From: Salinicola endophyticus | GTDB taxonomy: Bacteria > Pseudomonadota > Gammaproteobacteria > Pseudomonadales > Halomonadaceae | Length of the DNA stretch: 64,000 bases | NCBI RefSeq assembly: GCF_003206575.1 | Contig: NZ_PZJO01000001.1 | Location: 398,720 to 462,719, forward strand | Direction of reading: 5' to 3' | In this document: in pieces, positions 17,138 through 26,562 of the stretch | Position numbering within the stretch: position 1 is the first letter of the stretch | Layout of the letters: each line of letters opens with the position of its first letter | Translations under genes and position numbers: made by a program | Notes under the pieces: generated by a model | The model's database searches: none | What the model was told of the DNA's origin: nothing | What the model saw: only the letters and a program-made list of their open reading frames with translations

Positions 17138-18835
17138 ATGGACCACACGGTGTTGTCACTGCTTGCCTTCCTGCCGCTGATCCTGGCCGGGGTACTGCTG
17201 ATCGGCCTGCGCATGGCGGCGCGCACGGCCATGCCGATCGTGTTCGTGGTGGCGGTGCTGATCGCACTGTTCGCCTGGGACATGACCGCCAACCGGGTAC
17301 TGGCATCGACCTTTCAGGGGTTGATCCTGACCGTGGCGCTGTTGTGGATCATCTTCGGCGCCATTCTGCTGCTCAACACCCTCAAGCACTCCGGCGGCAT
17401 CATGGCGATCCGCAACGGCTTCTCCGGCATCAGCCCGGATCGCCGCGTGCAGGCGCTGATCGTCGCCTGGCTGTTCGGCTGCTTCATCGAGGGCGCCTCG
17501 GGCTTCGGGACGCCGGCCGCAGTGGCCGCCCCGCTGATGGTGGCACTCGGCTTCCCGGCGCTGGGCGCGGTGGTGGTGGGGATGATGCTGCAGTCGACCC
17601 CCGTCTCCTTCGGTGCCGTGGGTACGCCGATCGTGGTCGGCGTCTCCGGCGGGCTCAACCAGGCGGCGATCAGCCAACAGCTCGCCGCCGACGGCTCGAG
17701 CTGGGAGACCTTCTTCCGTCTGATCACCTCGGAAGTGGCGCTCACCCACGGCCTGATCGGCGTGTTCATGCCGCTGATCCTGGTCACCGTGATGGTGCGC
17801 TTCTTCGGCGAGAATCGCTCCTGGCGCGAGGGTCTCTCGATCGCCCCCTTCGCGCTCTTCGTCGGGGTCTGCTTCGTGGTGCCCTACATGCTGGTGGGGG
17901 TCTTCCTGGGGCCGGAGTTTCCGTCGCTGCTGGGCGGCCTGATCGGTCTGGCAGTGGTGGTACCGGCGGCGCGCAAGGGCTTCCTGCTGCCCAAGGACAC
18001 CTGGGACTTCCCGCCGCGCTCGCAGTGGCCTGCCGAGTGGCTGGGCACGATCGAGATCAAGGTCGAGGATGTCGCCGGGCGCGCCCCGATGTCGACTCTG
18101 CGCGGCTGGATGCCCTATGTGATCGTCGCCGTGCTGCTGGTGGTCTCGCGTACCGTGCCGGCGGTCAAGTCAGCGCTCTCCTCGGTCAGCACCGGCTGGA
18201 GCAACATCCTCGGCGAACAGGGTATCTCCGGCAGCGTGCAGTGGCTCTATCTGCCCGGCGGCATCATCCTGATCGCGGTGATCTGCACCATCTTCCTCCA
18301 CCAGATGCGCGCCAGCCAGGTCAAGGCGGCGTTCGCCGAGTCCTCGAAGACCCTCTTCGGCGCCGGCTTCGTGCTGCTGTTCACCATCCCCATGGTGCGC
18401 ATCCTGATCAACTCCGGTGTCAACGAGTCCGACCTGGTCTCGATGCCGGTGGCGATGGCTCAGCTGGTGGCCGACGGCATGGGCCACGTCTACCCGCTGT
18501 TCGCCCCCGCGGTGGGCGCACTGGGTGCCTTCATCGCCGGCTCCAACACCGTCTCCAACCTGATGCTCTCGGCGTTCCAGTTCAACGTGGCCGAGGCGCT
18601 CGGCGTCTCCACTGCGATGATGGTGGCGCTGCAGGCGGTGGGCGCGGCGGCCGGCAACATGATCGCCATTCACAACGTGGTTGCGGCCTCGGCCACCGTG
18701 GGTCTGCTCGGACGCGAAGGCACCACGCTGCGCAAGACGATCCTGCCGACGCTCTACTACTGCCTGTTCGCGGGCATCGTCGGCCTGCTCGCCTTCTACG
18801 TGTTCCATATCGGCGACCCGCTGATGGGTGGCTGA
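17138..18835 (+). CDS. lldP: L-lactate/glycolate permease (LldP/GlcA family)
   Basis: A 565-residue membrane protein of the lactate permease family with about 13-14 helices and conserved segments such as [19 protein letters not shown] and [19 protein letters not shown]. The start at 17138 is where similarity begins; the upstream in-frame extension is not protein-like. E. coli has two paralogues, LldP and GlcA, which both carry lactate and glycolate. Here glcDEFG follows directly and shares an operator, so glycolate is a likely substrate. Confidence 0.92.
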   Translation: MDHTVLSLLAFLPLILAGVLLIGLRMAARTAMPIVFVVAVLIALFAWDMTANRVLASTFQGLILTVALLWIIFGAILLLNTLKHSGGIMAIRNGFSGISPDRRVQALIVAWLFGCFIEGASGFGTPAAVAAPLMVALGFPALGAVVVGMMLQSTPVSFGAVGTPIVVGVSGGLNQAAISQQLAADGSSWETFFRLITSEVALTHGLIGVFMPLILVTVMVRFFGENRSWREGLSIAPFALFVGVCFVVPYMLVGVFLGPEFPSLLGGLIGLAVVVPAARKGFLLPKDTWDFPPRSQWPAEWLGTIEIKVEDVAGRAPMSTLRGWMPYVIVAVLLVVSRTVPAVKSALSSVSTGWSNILGEQGISGSVQWLYLPGGIILIAVICTIFLHQMRASQVKAAFAESSKTLFGAGFVLLFTIPMVRILINSGVNESDLVSMPVAMAQLVADGMGHVYPLFAPAVGALGAFIAGSNTVSNLMLSAFQFNVAEALGVSTAMMVALQAVGAAAGNMIAIHNVVAASATVGLLGREGTTLRKTILPTLYYCLFAGIVGLLAFYVFHIGDPLMGG

Positions 18836-18850
18836 CCACCACCCGCCCCG

Positions 18851-18882
18851 GACCATGGCGATGTCCCGGCATCGCCATGGTC
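18851..18882. terminator. Perfect 13-bp inverted repeat overlapping the glcD operator
   Basis: GACCATGGCGATG (18851-18863), loop TCCCGG, CATCGCCATGGTC (18870-18882). It lies 15 bp after lldP and has no T-run, so it may be a transcript-stabilising or partial terminator hairpin. Its right arm shares TGGTC with the operator at 18878-18888. Confidence 0.6.
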
Positions 18883-18888
18883 TGACCA
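18878..18888. promoter_or_regulatory. FadR/GntR-type operator before glcD
   Basis: TGGTCTGACCA within ATGGTCTGACCAAT is the same palindrome as at 16907-16917. It lies about 195 bp before glcD and probably overlaps its control region. Confidence 0.65.
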
Positions 18889-19082
18889 ATTAACAACATC
18901 TACGTCTTTTGGCTAATGGTGAGCCCCCTGTCGCTTTCTCACAATGCCAGAGATGAGTATGGAAATACTTTCCACAACGTTGCGCGGCACCGGCATCTCT
19001 TGGCAGAGGCGCCACGTGCGAGCGTCCGCAGAGACGCCGCTCCAAGACAAGCACCCCACGACTGCGACCCAGGGAGTAGACC

Positions 19083-20582
19083 GTGACCCTGCTCTACGAT
19101 GAACGACTCGACGGCGAGATCGCGAGCGTCGACAAGCCCTCGCTGATGGCGGCGATTCACGCCGAGGCCCCGGCGCTGACCCTGCTGGCACGCGAAGAGG
19201 ATCTGCGCCCGTTCGAGTGCGACGGGCTCTCCGCCTATCGCACGCTGCCGCTGCTGGTGGCGCTGCCGGCGACCCTCGACGAGGTGGCAGCACTGATGCG
19301 GGTGTGTCACGCCCAGCGCGTGCCGGTGGTGACCCGCGGTGCCGGCACCGGGCTCTCCGGCGGCGCGCTACCGCTGGCCAAGGGCGTGCTGCTGGTGATG
19401 TCGCGCTTCAACCGCATCCTCGAACTCGACCCCGAGGCGCGCCTGGCTCGGGTGCAGCCGGGGGTGCGCAACCTGGCCATCTCCGAGGCGGCCGCACCGC
19501 ACGGGCTCTATTACGCCCCCGACCCCTCATCGCAGATCGCCTGCTCGATCGGCGGCAATGTCGCCGAGAACGCCGGCGGGGTGCACTGCCTCAAGTACGG
19601 GCTCACCGTGCATAACGTGCTCAGCGTCGAGATCATCACCATCGAGGGCGAGCGCATGACCCTGGGCAGCGAAGCCCTGGACGCCCCCGGTTTCGATCTG
19701 CTGGCGCTGTTCACCGGCTCGGAGGGGATGCTCGGGGTGATCACCGAGGTCACCGTCAAGCTGCTGCCCAAGCCCCAGGTCGCCAAGGTGCTGATGGCCT
19801 GCTTCGACGATGTCGAGCAAGCCGGCAAGGCGGTGGGCGATATCATCGCCGCCGGCTGTATCCCCGGTGGCCTGGAGATGATGGACAACCTGGCGATTCG
19901 GGCCGCCGAGGACTTCGTCCACGCCGGCTATCCGGTCGAGGCCGAGGCGATCCTGCTGTGCGAGCTCGATGGCGTCGAAGCCGATGTCCACGCCGACTGC
20001 GAACGTGTGCGCGAACTGCTCGAACGCGCCGGCGCCAGCGAGATCCGGCTGGCCCGGGACGACGCCGAGCGCCAGCTGTTCTGGGCCGGGCGCAAGGCGG
20101 CGTTCCCTGCCGTGGGGCGGATGTCGCCGGACTACTACTGCATGGATGGCACCATCCCCCGGCGTGAGCTGCCGCGGGTGCTCAAGGGTATCAACGAGCT
20201 CTCCACGACCTACGGGCTGCGCGTCGCCAACGTCTTCCACGCCGGCGACGGCAACCTGCATCCGCTGATCCTGTTCGATGCCAATCGCCCCGGCGAGCTG
20301 GAGACCGCCGAGACCATCGGCGCCAAGATTCTCGAGCTCTGCGTCGAGGTCGGCGGCACCATCACCGGCGAGCACGGCGTCGGGCGCGAGAAGCTCAACC
20401 AGATGTGCACCCAGTTCGCCGCCGACGAGCTGACCCAGTTCCACGCGGTCAAGTTCGCCTTCGACGAGCATCGCCTGCTCAATCCGGGCAAGAACATTCC
20501 CACGCTGGCGCGCTGCGCCGAATTCGGCGCCATGCACGTGCATCACGGCGAGCTGCCCCACCCCGAGCTGCCCCGTTTCTAG
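19083..20582 (+). CDS. glcD: Glycolate oxidase FAD subunit GlcD
   Basis: A 499-residue FAD-binding oxidase starting at GTG 19083. The PCMH-type FAD domain includes VVTRGAGTGLSGGA, PDPSSQIACSIGGNVAENAGG and FTGSEGMLGVITE. The C-terminal oxidase domain includes VFHAGDGNLHPLI and TGEHGVGREK, with catalytic-type histidines. Length and motifs match E. coli GlcD (499 aa). With GlcE and GlcF it oxidises glycolate to glyoxylate at the membrane and passes electrons to the respiratory chain. Confidence 0.96.
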   Translation: MTLLYDERLDGEIASVDKPSLMAAIHAEAPALTLLAREEDLRPFECDGLSAYRTLPLLVALPATLDEVAALMRVCHAQRVPVVTRGAGTGLSGGALPLAKGVLLVMSRFNRILELDPEARLARVQPGVRNLAISEAAAPHGLYYAPDPSSQIACSIGGNVAENAGGVHCLKYGLTVHNVLSVEIITIEGERMTLGSEALDAPGFDLLALFTGSEGMLGVITEVTVKLLPKPQVAKVLMACFDDVEQAGKAVGDIIAAGCIPGGLEMMDNLAIRAAEDFVHAGYPVEAEAILLCELDGVEADVHADCERVRELLERAGASEIRLARDDAERQLFWAGRKAAFPAVGRMSPDYYCMDGTIPRRELPRVLKGINELSTTYGLRVANVFHAGDGNLHPLILFDANRPGELETAETIGAKILELCVEVGGTITGEHGVGREKLNQMCTQFAADELTQFHAVKFAFDEHRLLNPGKNIPTLARCAEFGAMHVHHGELPHPELPRF

Positions 20583-20605
20583 TCGTTCGAGTCAGGAGAT
20601 ACGTG

Positions 20606-21751
20606 ATGCCACACCCGCAGGACCAGCGCCCCGAATTCACCCCCGCGGGCCAGGCCGGGCCCACCCTGGACAGCGGCCAGGACCTGAGCGACGCGCTCTG
20701 CGAGCAGGTGCGCCAAGCCCACCGGGAGCGCACGCCGCTGGTGATCCAGGGCGGCGGTACCAAGGCGTTCTACGGCCGCCGGATCGCCGCCGAGACACGT
20801 CTCGACCTCGGCGAGCATCGCGGCATCGTCCACTACGATCCGGTCGAACTGGTGGTCACGGTGCGCGCCGGCACGCGCCTTTCCGAACTCGAAAGCGCGC
20901 TCGCCGCCAGCGGCCAGCGGCTGCCGTTCGAACCACCGCACTTCGGTGATACGGCCACCGTCGGTGGCATGGTCGCCTGCGGTCTCTCCGGGCCACGACG
21001 CCCCTGGAGCGGTGCGGTGCGCGACTTCGTGCTCGGCACCCGAGTGATCACTCACGACGGCAAGCTGCTGCGCTTCGGCGGTGAGGTGATGAAGAACGTC
21101 GCCGGCTACGACCTGTCGCGGCTGATGGTCGGCGCCCAGGGCACCCTGGGCGTGCTCGCCGAGGTCTCGTTCAAGGTACTGCCACTACCGCCGGCGAGCG
21201 CCTGCCTGCGTCTGGAGATGGACGAAGCGCGCGCGCTCGAATGCCTGCGCGAATGGGGCCGCGAGCCGCTGCCGCTGAGCGGTGCCGCCTTCGCCGACGG
21301 CGTACTGCATGTGCGTCTCGAAGGGGGCGAAGGCTCGGTGGCATCGACCCGCGAGCGTCTGGGCGGCGACGCCGACGATGCCACCTTCTGGGAAGATCTG
21401 CGCGAGCAGCGTCTGGCCTTCTTCTCGCCCCAGGACCCACGGCCACTGTGGCGGCTCTCACTGCCGGCTCGCGCCCGACGCCCGGCGCTGGCGGGCGACT
21501 GGCTGTGCGACTGGGCCGGGGCCCAGCAGTGGCTGCGCAGCGACGAGCCCGCACCACACGTGCACGAGACCAGCATGGCTGTCGGCGGCCACGCCACACG
21601 CTTCGGCCCCGCCCTCGATGACGCCCCGAACGACGACGCCTCGCCGTTCTCGCCGCTACCCAAGGTGCTGGCGCGCTATCACCAGCAGCTCAAGACGCGT
21701 CTCGATCCGCACGCCATTTTCAATCCCGGCCGGCTCTACGCCGACTGGTGA
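20606..21751 (+). CDS. glcE: Glycolate oxidase subunit GlcE
   Basis: A 381-residue FAD-binding subunit, slightly longer than E. coli GlcE (350 aa). It has GGGTKAFYGR near the N-terminus, PHFGDTATVGGMVACGLSGPRRPW and VMKNVAGYDLSRLMVGAQGTLGVL. The start is set by AGGAG before ATG 20606, 23 bp after glcD. The C-terminal part contains a less conserved insert around residues 215-330. Confidence 0.94.
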   Translation: MPHPQDQRPEFTPAGQAGPTLDSGQDLSDALCEQVRQAHRERTPLVIQGGGTKAFYGRRIAAETRLDLGEHRGIVHYDPVELVVTVRAGTRLSELESALAASGQRLPFEPPHFGDTATVGGMVACGLSGPRRPWSGAVRDFVLGTRVITHDGKLLRFGGEVMKNVAGYDLSRLMVGAQGTLGVLAEVSFKVLPLPPASACLRLEMDEARALECLREWGREPLPLSGAAFADGVLHVRLEGGEGSVASTRERLGGDADDATFWEDLREQRLAFFSPQDPRPLWRLSLPARARRPALAGDWLCDWAGAQQWLRSDEPAPHVHETSMAVGGHATRFGPALDDAPNDDASPFSPLPKVLARYHQQLKTRLDPHAIFNPGRLYADW

Positions 21752-21760
21752 GGAGCCACC

Positions 21761-23017
21761 ATGCAGACACACTTCACCGACGCCGCGCGCGAACGGCCCG
21801 CGATTCGCGAAGCCGATCGCATCCTGCGCACCTGCGTGCACTGCGGCTTCTGCAACGCCACCTGTCCCACCTATCAGCTGCTGGGGGACGAGCGCGACGG
21901 CCCGCGCGGGCGCATCTATCTGATCAAGGAGCTGCTGGAGAGCGATGCCGGCGACGACCAGGTGACCCGCGAGACCCAGCTGCATCTCGACCGTTGCCTC
22001 ACTTGCCGCAACTGCGAGACCACCTGCCCCTCCGGGGTCGAGTATCACAAGCTGCTCGACATCGGCCGCGCCGAGGTCGACCGCCGGGTCGGACGCACCC
22101 CGCGCGAGCGCGCCCTGCGTCTGGGGCTGCGCACCGCGCTGGCAGAGCCCAGACGATTCCAGGCCCTGCTGGCCCTGGGCCAGACCTTTCGTCCGCTGGC
22201 GCCGGCGGCGCTGCGTGACAAGATCCCGCCGCGACCGGCGCCGCGCCGGGCACGCCCCGCACCGGAGCGCCATCCGCGCCAGATGCTGATTCTGGAAGGC
22301 TGCGTGCAGCCGGGTCTGGCCCCGAACACCAACGACGCCACGGCGCGCGTGCTCGACCGCCTGGGGATCGGCGTCCGCGCGGCGCGCGAAGCCGGCTGCT
22401 GCGGCGCGATCGACTTCCACCTCAACGCCCAGGAGGCGGGGCGTGCACGCATGCAGGCCAATATCGACGCCTGGTGGCCGTTGATCGAAGACGGCGCCGA
22501 GGCGATCGTGCAGACCGCCAGCGGCTGCGGCGCCTTCGTCAAGGAGTATGGCGAGATGCTGGCCGACGATCCGGTCTACGCGGACAAGGCCCGACGCGTC
22601 AGCGAACTGGCCAAGGATCTGGTCGAGATCCTGCGCAAGGAGGATCTCGAGGCGCTGGTGGCCGATTCACCCGCCAACGACGCCCAGCGTCTCGCCTTCC
22701 ACTGCCCCTGCACGCTGCAGCACGCGCAGAAGCTCGGCGGTGCGGTGGAGGGGGTGCTCACGCGCCTCGGCTTCGATCTCACGCCGGTACGCGATGCCCA
22801 TCTCTGCTGCGGCTCGGCGGGCACCTACTCGATCACCCAGCCGGTGCTCTCGCGCCAGCTGCGCGACGCCAAGCTGGAAGCGCTGGAGGCGGGCCAGCCC
22901 GACACCATCGTGACCGCCAATATCGGCTGTCAGAGCCACCTCGACGGCGCCGGGCGCACCCCGGTACGCCACTGGATCGAACTGGTCGACGAGCGTCTGG
23001 CCACATCCGACTCATGA
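21761..23017 (+). CDS. glcF: Glycolate oxidase iron-sulfur subunit GlcF
   Basis: A 418-residue subunit with two 4Fe-4S motifs, CVHCGFCNATCP and CLTCRNCETTCP. It also has two CCG domains of the HdrD/GlpC type (GCCGAID, CCGSAGTY). It relays electrons from GlcD/GlcE to the quinone pool. It lies nine bases after glcE. Confidence 0.96.
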   Translation: MQTHFTDAARERPAIREADRILRTCVHCGFCNATCPTYQLLGDERDGPRGRIYLIKELLESDAGDDQVTRETQLHLDRCLTCRNCETTCPSGVEYHKLLDIGRAEVDRRVGRTPRERALRLGLRTALAEPRRFQALLALGQTFRPLAPAALRDKIPPRPAPRRARPAPERHPRQMLILEGCVQPGLAPNTNDATARVLDRLGIGVRAAREAGCCGAIDFHLNAQEAGRARMQANIDAWWPLIEDGAEAIVQTASGCGAFVKEYGEMLADDPVYADKARRVSELAKDLVEILRKEDLEALVADSPANDAQRLAFHCPCTLQHAQKLGGAVEGVLTRLGFDLTPVRDAHLCCGSAGTYSITQPVLSRQLRDAKLEALEAGQPDTIVTANIGCQSHLDGAGRTPVRHWIELVDERLATSDS

Positions 23018-23057
23018 CCCTCGAATTCTTACCCTCAGCACGCACCGGAGCCACGCC

Positions 23058-23459
23058 ATGAAGACCCAAGCCGTACTCGAACTCGCCGACGTCAACGCCC
23101 TGCTGGACAGCGCCCAGCGCGAAGCCGATGCTCAGGGCTGGGCGGTCACCATCGCCGTGGCCGACGCCGGTGGCCATCTGCTGGGCCTGCGCCGGCTCGA
23201 CGGCGCCGCCCCCTTCAGCGCCGGCATCGCCAGCGAGAAAGCGCGCAATGCCGCCATCGGCCGCAAGGAGACCCAGGTCTTCGAAGAGATGATCAACAGC
23301 GGCCGCACCGCCTTCGTCAGCGCGCCCATGCAGGCGCTGCTCGCCGGCGGCGTGCCGGTGATTGTCGACGGTGAAGTGATCGGCAGCGTCGGCATTTCCG
23401 GGGTCAAACCGGACCAGGACGTGCAGGTGGCCAAGGCCGCGGTCAAGGCCATTGGCTGA
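23058..23459 (+). CDS. glcG: GlcG/HbpS-family protein
   Basis: A 133-residue protein of the GlcG/HbpS heme-degrading-like family (SAQREADAQGWAVTIAVADAGG and GGVPVIVDGEVIGSVGISG). It ends the glc operon as in E. coli. Its role in glycolate oxidation is not established; relatives bind heme or cobalamin. Confidence 0.9.
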   Translation: MKTQAVLELADVNALLDSAQREADAQGWAVTIAVADAGGHLLGLRRLDGAAPFSAGIASEKARNAAIGRKETQVFEEMINSGRTAFVSAPMQALLAGGVPVIVDGEVIGSVGISGVKPDQDVQVAKAAVKAIG

Positions 23460-23468
23460 GCGCCTGAG

Positions 23469-24551
23469 CTAGCGCTTCTTGCCGCTGCCCCGAGTGCGCT
23501 TGGCGGCAGGCGTGCTCGGCTTACCGCCGCGCCCCTTGGTCGCGGGCTTGGCGCCCGGCGTGCCCTTGGTGGCAGGCTTGCCCTTGGCGCCGGGTTTACC
23601 CTGGCCGACCGGCTTACCCTTGGCACCGGGTTTACCCTTTGCGACCGGCTTGCTCTTGGCACCGGGTTTGCCATGGGTGCCCGACTTGCCCTTGGTGCCA
23701 GGCTTTCCGCCACCGGCCGCCCTGTCCTTGGCGTGGGGCTTGCCGCCCGCCGACTGACGCCCCTTGGCCGCCGGTTTCGCAGCTTTGCCGCCGCGCGCGG
23801 GCTTGGCCGCCCGTGCTGGCTCGGCCTCGCTGCCGGAATCACGCGTCAGCGCGATGAGCGTATCGATCTCCTGCGGCGTGAGATCCCGCCAGTCACCCAG
23901 CGCCAGTCCCTTGAGCGAGATGTTCATGATCCGGGTACGGATCAGCTGCGTAACCTCGTAGCCGAAGTACTCGCACATGCGGCGGATCTGGCGGTTGAGC
24001 CCCTGCACCAGGGTGATGGTGAAGACGAAGGTCGACTCGCGGCTGACCTGGCAGCGCTTGGTCACCTGACCGAGGATCGGCACCCCCTGCTGCATGCCCT
24101 CGATGAAGTCGTCGGTGATCGGCTTGTCGACGGTCACCCGATACACTTTCTCGTGATGGTTGTGCGCACGCAGGATCTTGTTGACCAGATCACCATCGTT
24201 GGTCAGCAGAATCAGCCCCTGGGAATCCTTGTCGAGCCGGCCGATCGGGAAGATGCGCGCGCCGTGCTTGACGAACTCGACGATGTTGTCCTTCTCGCTG
24301 GACTCGGTGGTACTGACGATCCCCACCGGCTTGTTCAGCGCGATCAGGACCCGATCCTCCGCCTCTCTTGGCTCGATCTCCTGGCCATTGACCTTGACCC
24401 GGTCCCCCGCCACCACCTGATCGCCAGTGGTAGCGCGGCGGCCGTTGATCCACACGTTGCCCTGCTCCACGAAGCGATCGGCTTCACGGCGTGAGCACAT
24501 CCCGCTTTCGCTGATGTACTTGTTGATCCGGGTCGATTGTCGTAACGCCAT
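23469..24551 (-). CDS. rluF: RluF-type 23S rRNA pseudouridine synthase with long basic tail
   Basis: A 360-residue protein with an N-terminal S4 RNA-binding domain ([19 protein letters not shown]) and a pseudouridine synthase core with catalytic Asp107 in [10 protein letters not shown]. The [17 protein letters not shown] motif of the RsuA/RluB/E/F group is present. From about residue 235 to the end the protein is almost only Lys, Gly, Pro and Ala in degenerate GKPGAKGKP repeats. E. coli RluF carries only a short basic tail. The start at 24551 precedes the S4 domain. It is convergent with glcG. Confidence 0.9.
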   Translation of the reverse strand: MALRQSTRINKYISESGMCSRREADRFVEQGNVWINGRRATTGDQVVAGDRVKVNGQEIEPREAEDRVLIALNKPVGIVSTTESSEKDNIVEFVKHGARIFPIGRLDKDSQGLILLTNDGDLVNKILRAHNHHEKVYRVTVDKPITDDFIEGMQQGVPILGQVTKRCQVSRESTFVFTITLVQGLNRQIRRMCEYFGYEVTQLIRTRIMNISLKGLALGDWRDLTPQEIDTLIALTRDSGSEAEPARAAKPARGGKAAKPAAKGRQSAGGKPHAKDRAAGGGKPGTKGKSGTHGKPGAKSKPVAKGKPGAKGKPVGQGKPGAKGKPATKGTPGAKPATKGRGGKPSTPAAKRTRGSGKKR

Positions 24552-24702
24552 AAAGGGTCGTCCAGCCAGAAAAAAGAGGGCTCGGCTGCGGGTAGCCAGC
24601 GGCGAGCCGGCACCGACCCGCAAAGCGCCAGTGAACCTGTCTAGTTTGACGCGTCCGCGGTGCCGATAAAACCGGCGCAGGGACGAGATGTCCGAAGCGG
24701 TA

Positions 24703-25371
24703 TTAGATAGGCCCCAGCATGCGCGGCCAGGCGTGAGTCAGACGCGCCGCCGCCTCGATCAGCAGCGGCGCGTGGTGAGCCTCGATCCGCGCGTCGAAAC
24801 GCGCGCTGGGGCCGGAAAGTGACAGCGCGCCTCTCAATTCGCCGGCGTCATCATGGATGGCAATCGCCACCGTCGAAAGCCCGGCCTGGCGCCCCCCGTG
24901 GGAGCGTGCCACCCGACCCGGCGGCAGCTCGCCACCGAGTGCCTGGTCGACCGCCTCTTCTTCCCCCAGTGCCACGCGCGCGCCCTCATCGAGATGGTGG
25001 CGCAGTTGGAGGCGGCCGTTTTCGCACAATCGACAGATCCGTGCTTCGCCATCGCGCACGTGAAACGCCGCAGTCTCTTCACTGGCCTCACGCAGCGCCA
25101 CCAGAACCGGTCGCACCAGATCCTCCAACTGCGGCCCCTCCACCGCCAGCGGCGCCAGCGTCAGCACCGCCGGGCCGATTCGATAGACACCACGTTCGTC
25201 ACGCACTACGTAGCCGAAATACTCGAGCGAGGCCATCAATCGCAAGATGGTGCTCTTGTAGAAGCCGCTGGCATTAGCCAGTTCGGTCAGCGTGAGCTCG
25301 CGCCGATCTCGCGAGAACGCACCGAGCAGCGTCAGGGCACGCTCCACCGCCTCGACTCGTCGTTGTGCCAT
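24703..25371 (-). CDS. IclR-family transcriptional regulator
   Basis: A 222-residue regulator with an N-terminal winged helix ([38 protein letters not shown]) and an IclR effector domain. The effector domain is somewhat shorter than usual ([24 protein letters not shown]). Start 25371 is chosen because the N-terminal 33 residues of the longer frame do not resemble the family. It is divergent from a glutathione transferase gene 147 bp away, its simplest candidate target. Confidence 0.9.
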   Translation of the reverse strand: MAQRRVEAVERALTLLGAFSRDRRELTLTELANASGFYKSTILRLMASLEYFGYVVRDERGVYRIGPAVLTLAPLAVEGPQLEDLVRPVLVALREASEETAAFHVRDGEARICRLCENGRLQLRHHLDEGARVALGEEEAVDQALGGELPPGRVARSHGGRQAGLSTVAIAIHDDAGELRGALSLSGPSARFDARIEAHHAPLLIEAAARLTHAWPRMLGPI

Positions 25372-25517
25372 GGGGACTCTCTTCACCGGAATGAAAAATC
25401 GATTCGCGTCGGATGTTGCGCCAGACGAAATCCTATTGCAACGCGACACACGGCAGCCCCCTTCCGCCACCGGGGATGGCGCCGCATACTCGTGGCGACA
25501 CAGTTCCGGAGGTGGAT

Positions 25518-26207
25518 ATGACGTATCGGCTCTTTATCGCCAACAAGAACTACTCATCCTGGTCGATGCGCCCCTGGGCGCTGCTGCGCGCGCTGGACAT
25601 TCCCTTCGAGGAGGTCATGACCCCGTTCGAAGGTGACGGCCAGCAGAGCGCCTTCGCGACGTTCTCACCCACCGCCAAGGTGCCCTGTCTGCATGATGGC
25701 GACAGCGCGGTGTGGGAGTCGCTGGCGATCATGGAGTACATCGCCGAGGCTCATCCGGCGGCCTGGCCACAGGCGCGCGAGGCACGCGCCTGGGCCCGCT
25801 GCGCCAGCGCCGAGATGCATGCCGGGTTCCCGGCCCTGCGCAACGAGTGTTCGATGAACTGTGCCCTGCGCATCGACCTGGGCGAGCCCGGTGCCGCCCT
25901 GGCCCGGGACATCGCCCGCCTCGAGGCGCTGTGGCAGGAGGGCATCACGCGCTTCGGCGGTCCCTGGCTGGCGGGTGAGCAGTTCACCGCGGTGGATGCG
26001 ATGTTCGCCCCGGTAGCGGTCCGCGTACGCGGCTACGGCATCACCCTCGGCTCCCCGTCCCGCGACTACGTCGAGCGTCTGCTGGCGCACCCGGCGGTGG
26101 CGAGCTGGATCGATCAGGGCATCGCCGAGCCCTGGGTCGATGAACCCCACGAGGCCGACTGCATCCGCGGGCGCCAGGTCATCGAAGACCGCCGCCAGCC
26201 GGCGTAA
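25518..26207 (+). CDS. Glutathione S-transferase family protein
   Basis: A 229-residue glutathione transferase beginning LFIANKNYSSWSMRPWALLRAL, where the N-terminal SxWS segment replaces the usual tyrosine. FSPTAKVPCLHDG supplies the cis-proline and AVWESLAIMEYIAE the gamma-glutamyl site. It belongs to the YfcF/zeta-like group of small bacterial enzymes. ATG 25518 follows a GGAGGT ribosome site. The substrate is not known; the divergent IclR regulator suggests an inducible catabolic role. Confidence 0.87.
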   Translation: MTYRLFIANKNYSSWSMRPWALLRALDIPFEEVMTPFEGDGQQSAFATFSPTAKVPCLHDGDSAVWESLAIMEYIAEAHPAAWPQAREARAWARCASAEMHAGFPALRNECSMNCALRIDLGEPGAALARDIARLEALWQEGITRFGGPWLAGEQFTAVDAMFAPVAVRVRGYGITLGSPSRDYVERLLAHPAVASWIDQGIAEPWVDEPHEADCIRGRQVIEDRRQPA

Positions 26208-26562
26208 CGCGTCAGCGCCGGGCCGTCTCGCCAGTCGAGGCGGCCATGCGAACTGCTGGCCGCACGCGTCTCCCGCCCCCCATCAACACTGGCGCGGCCC
26301 CGCTTCTGCCACGCCGCTCCCCTCGTCACGCCCGGCCGACTCGCCACGCGCTGTGACCCACGCTGCCTGCTCTGTCTGGTGACAGACACCTTCTCGACTG
26401 CCTGGGACGATCCGCCCGAACCTGACCGGCGCGGCTTTCTCCTGCGCGCGCCTCATCCGGTCACTTTTCACGCTTGTCGGCTTGAGTCATACACATTGTA
26501 TGCTGTATACAATTTATTGCCGCACAGCGCATAACAAACTCAAAAACGTTCGAGGTGCCCCC
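26208..26562 (+). promoter_or_regulatory. nhaC upstream region with GntR-type operator
   Basis: No gene is supported here. The region turns AT-rich only in its last 100 bp, where the palindrome at 26495-26513 and an AAAAACG tract precede the GAGG ribosome site of the antiporter. Confidence 0.5.
26495..26513. promoter_or_regulatory. Palindromic operator ATTGTATGCTGTATACAAT
   Basis: A near-perfect inverted repeat (ATTGTAT / ATACAAT) typical of FCD-type GntR regulators. It lies 50 bp upstream of an operon whose last gene encodes such a regulator, so autoregulation is likely. Confidence 0.65.
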
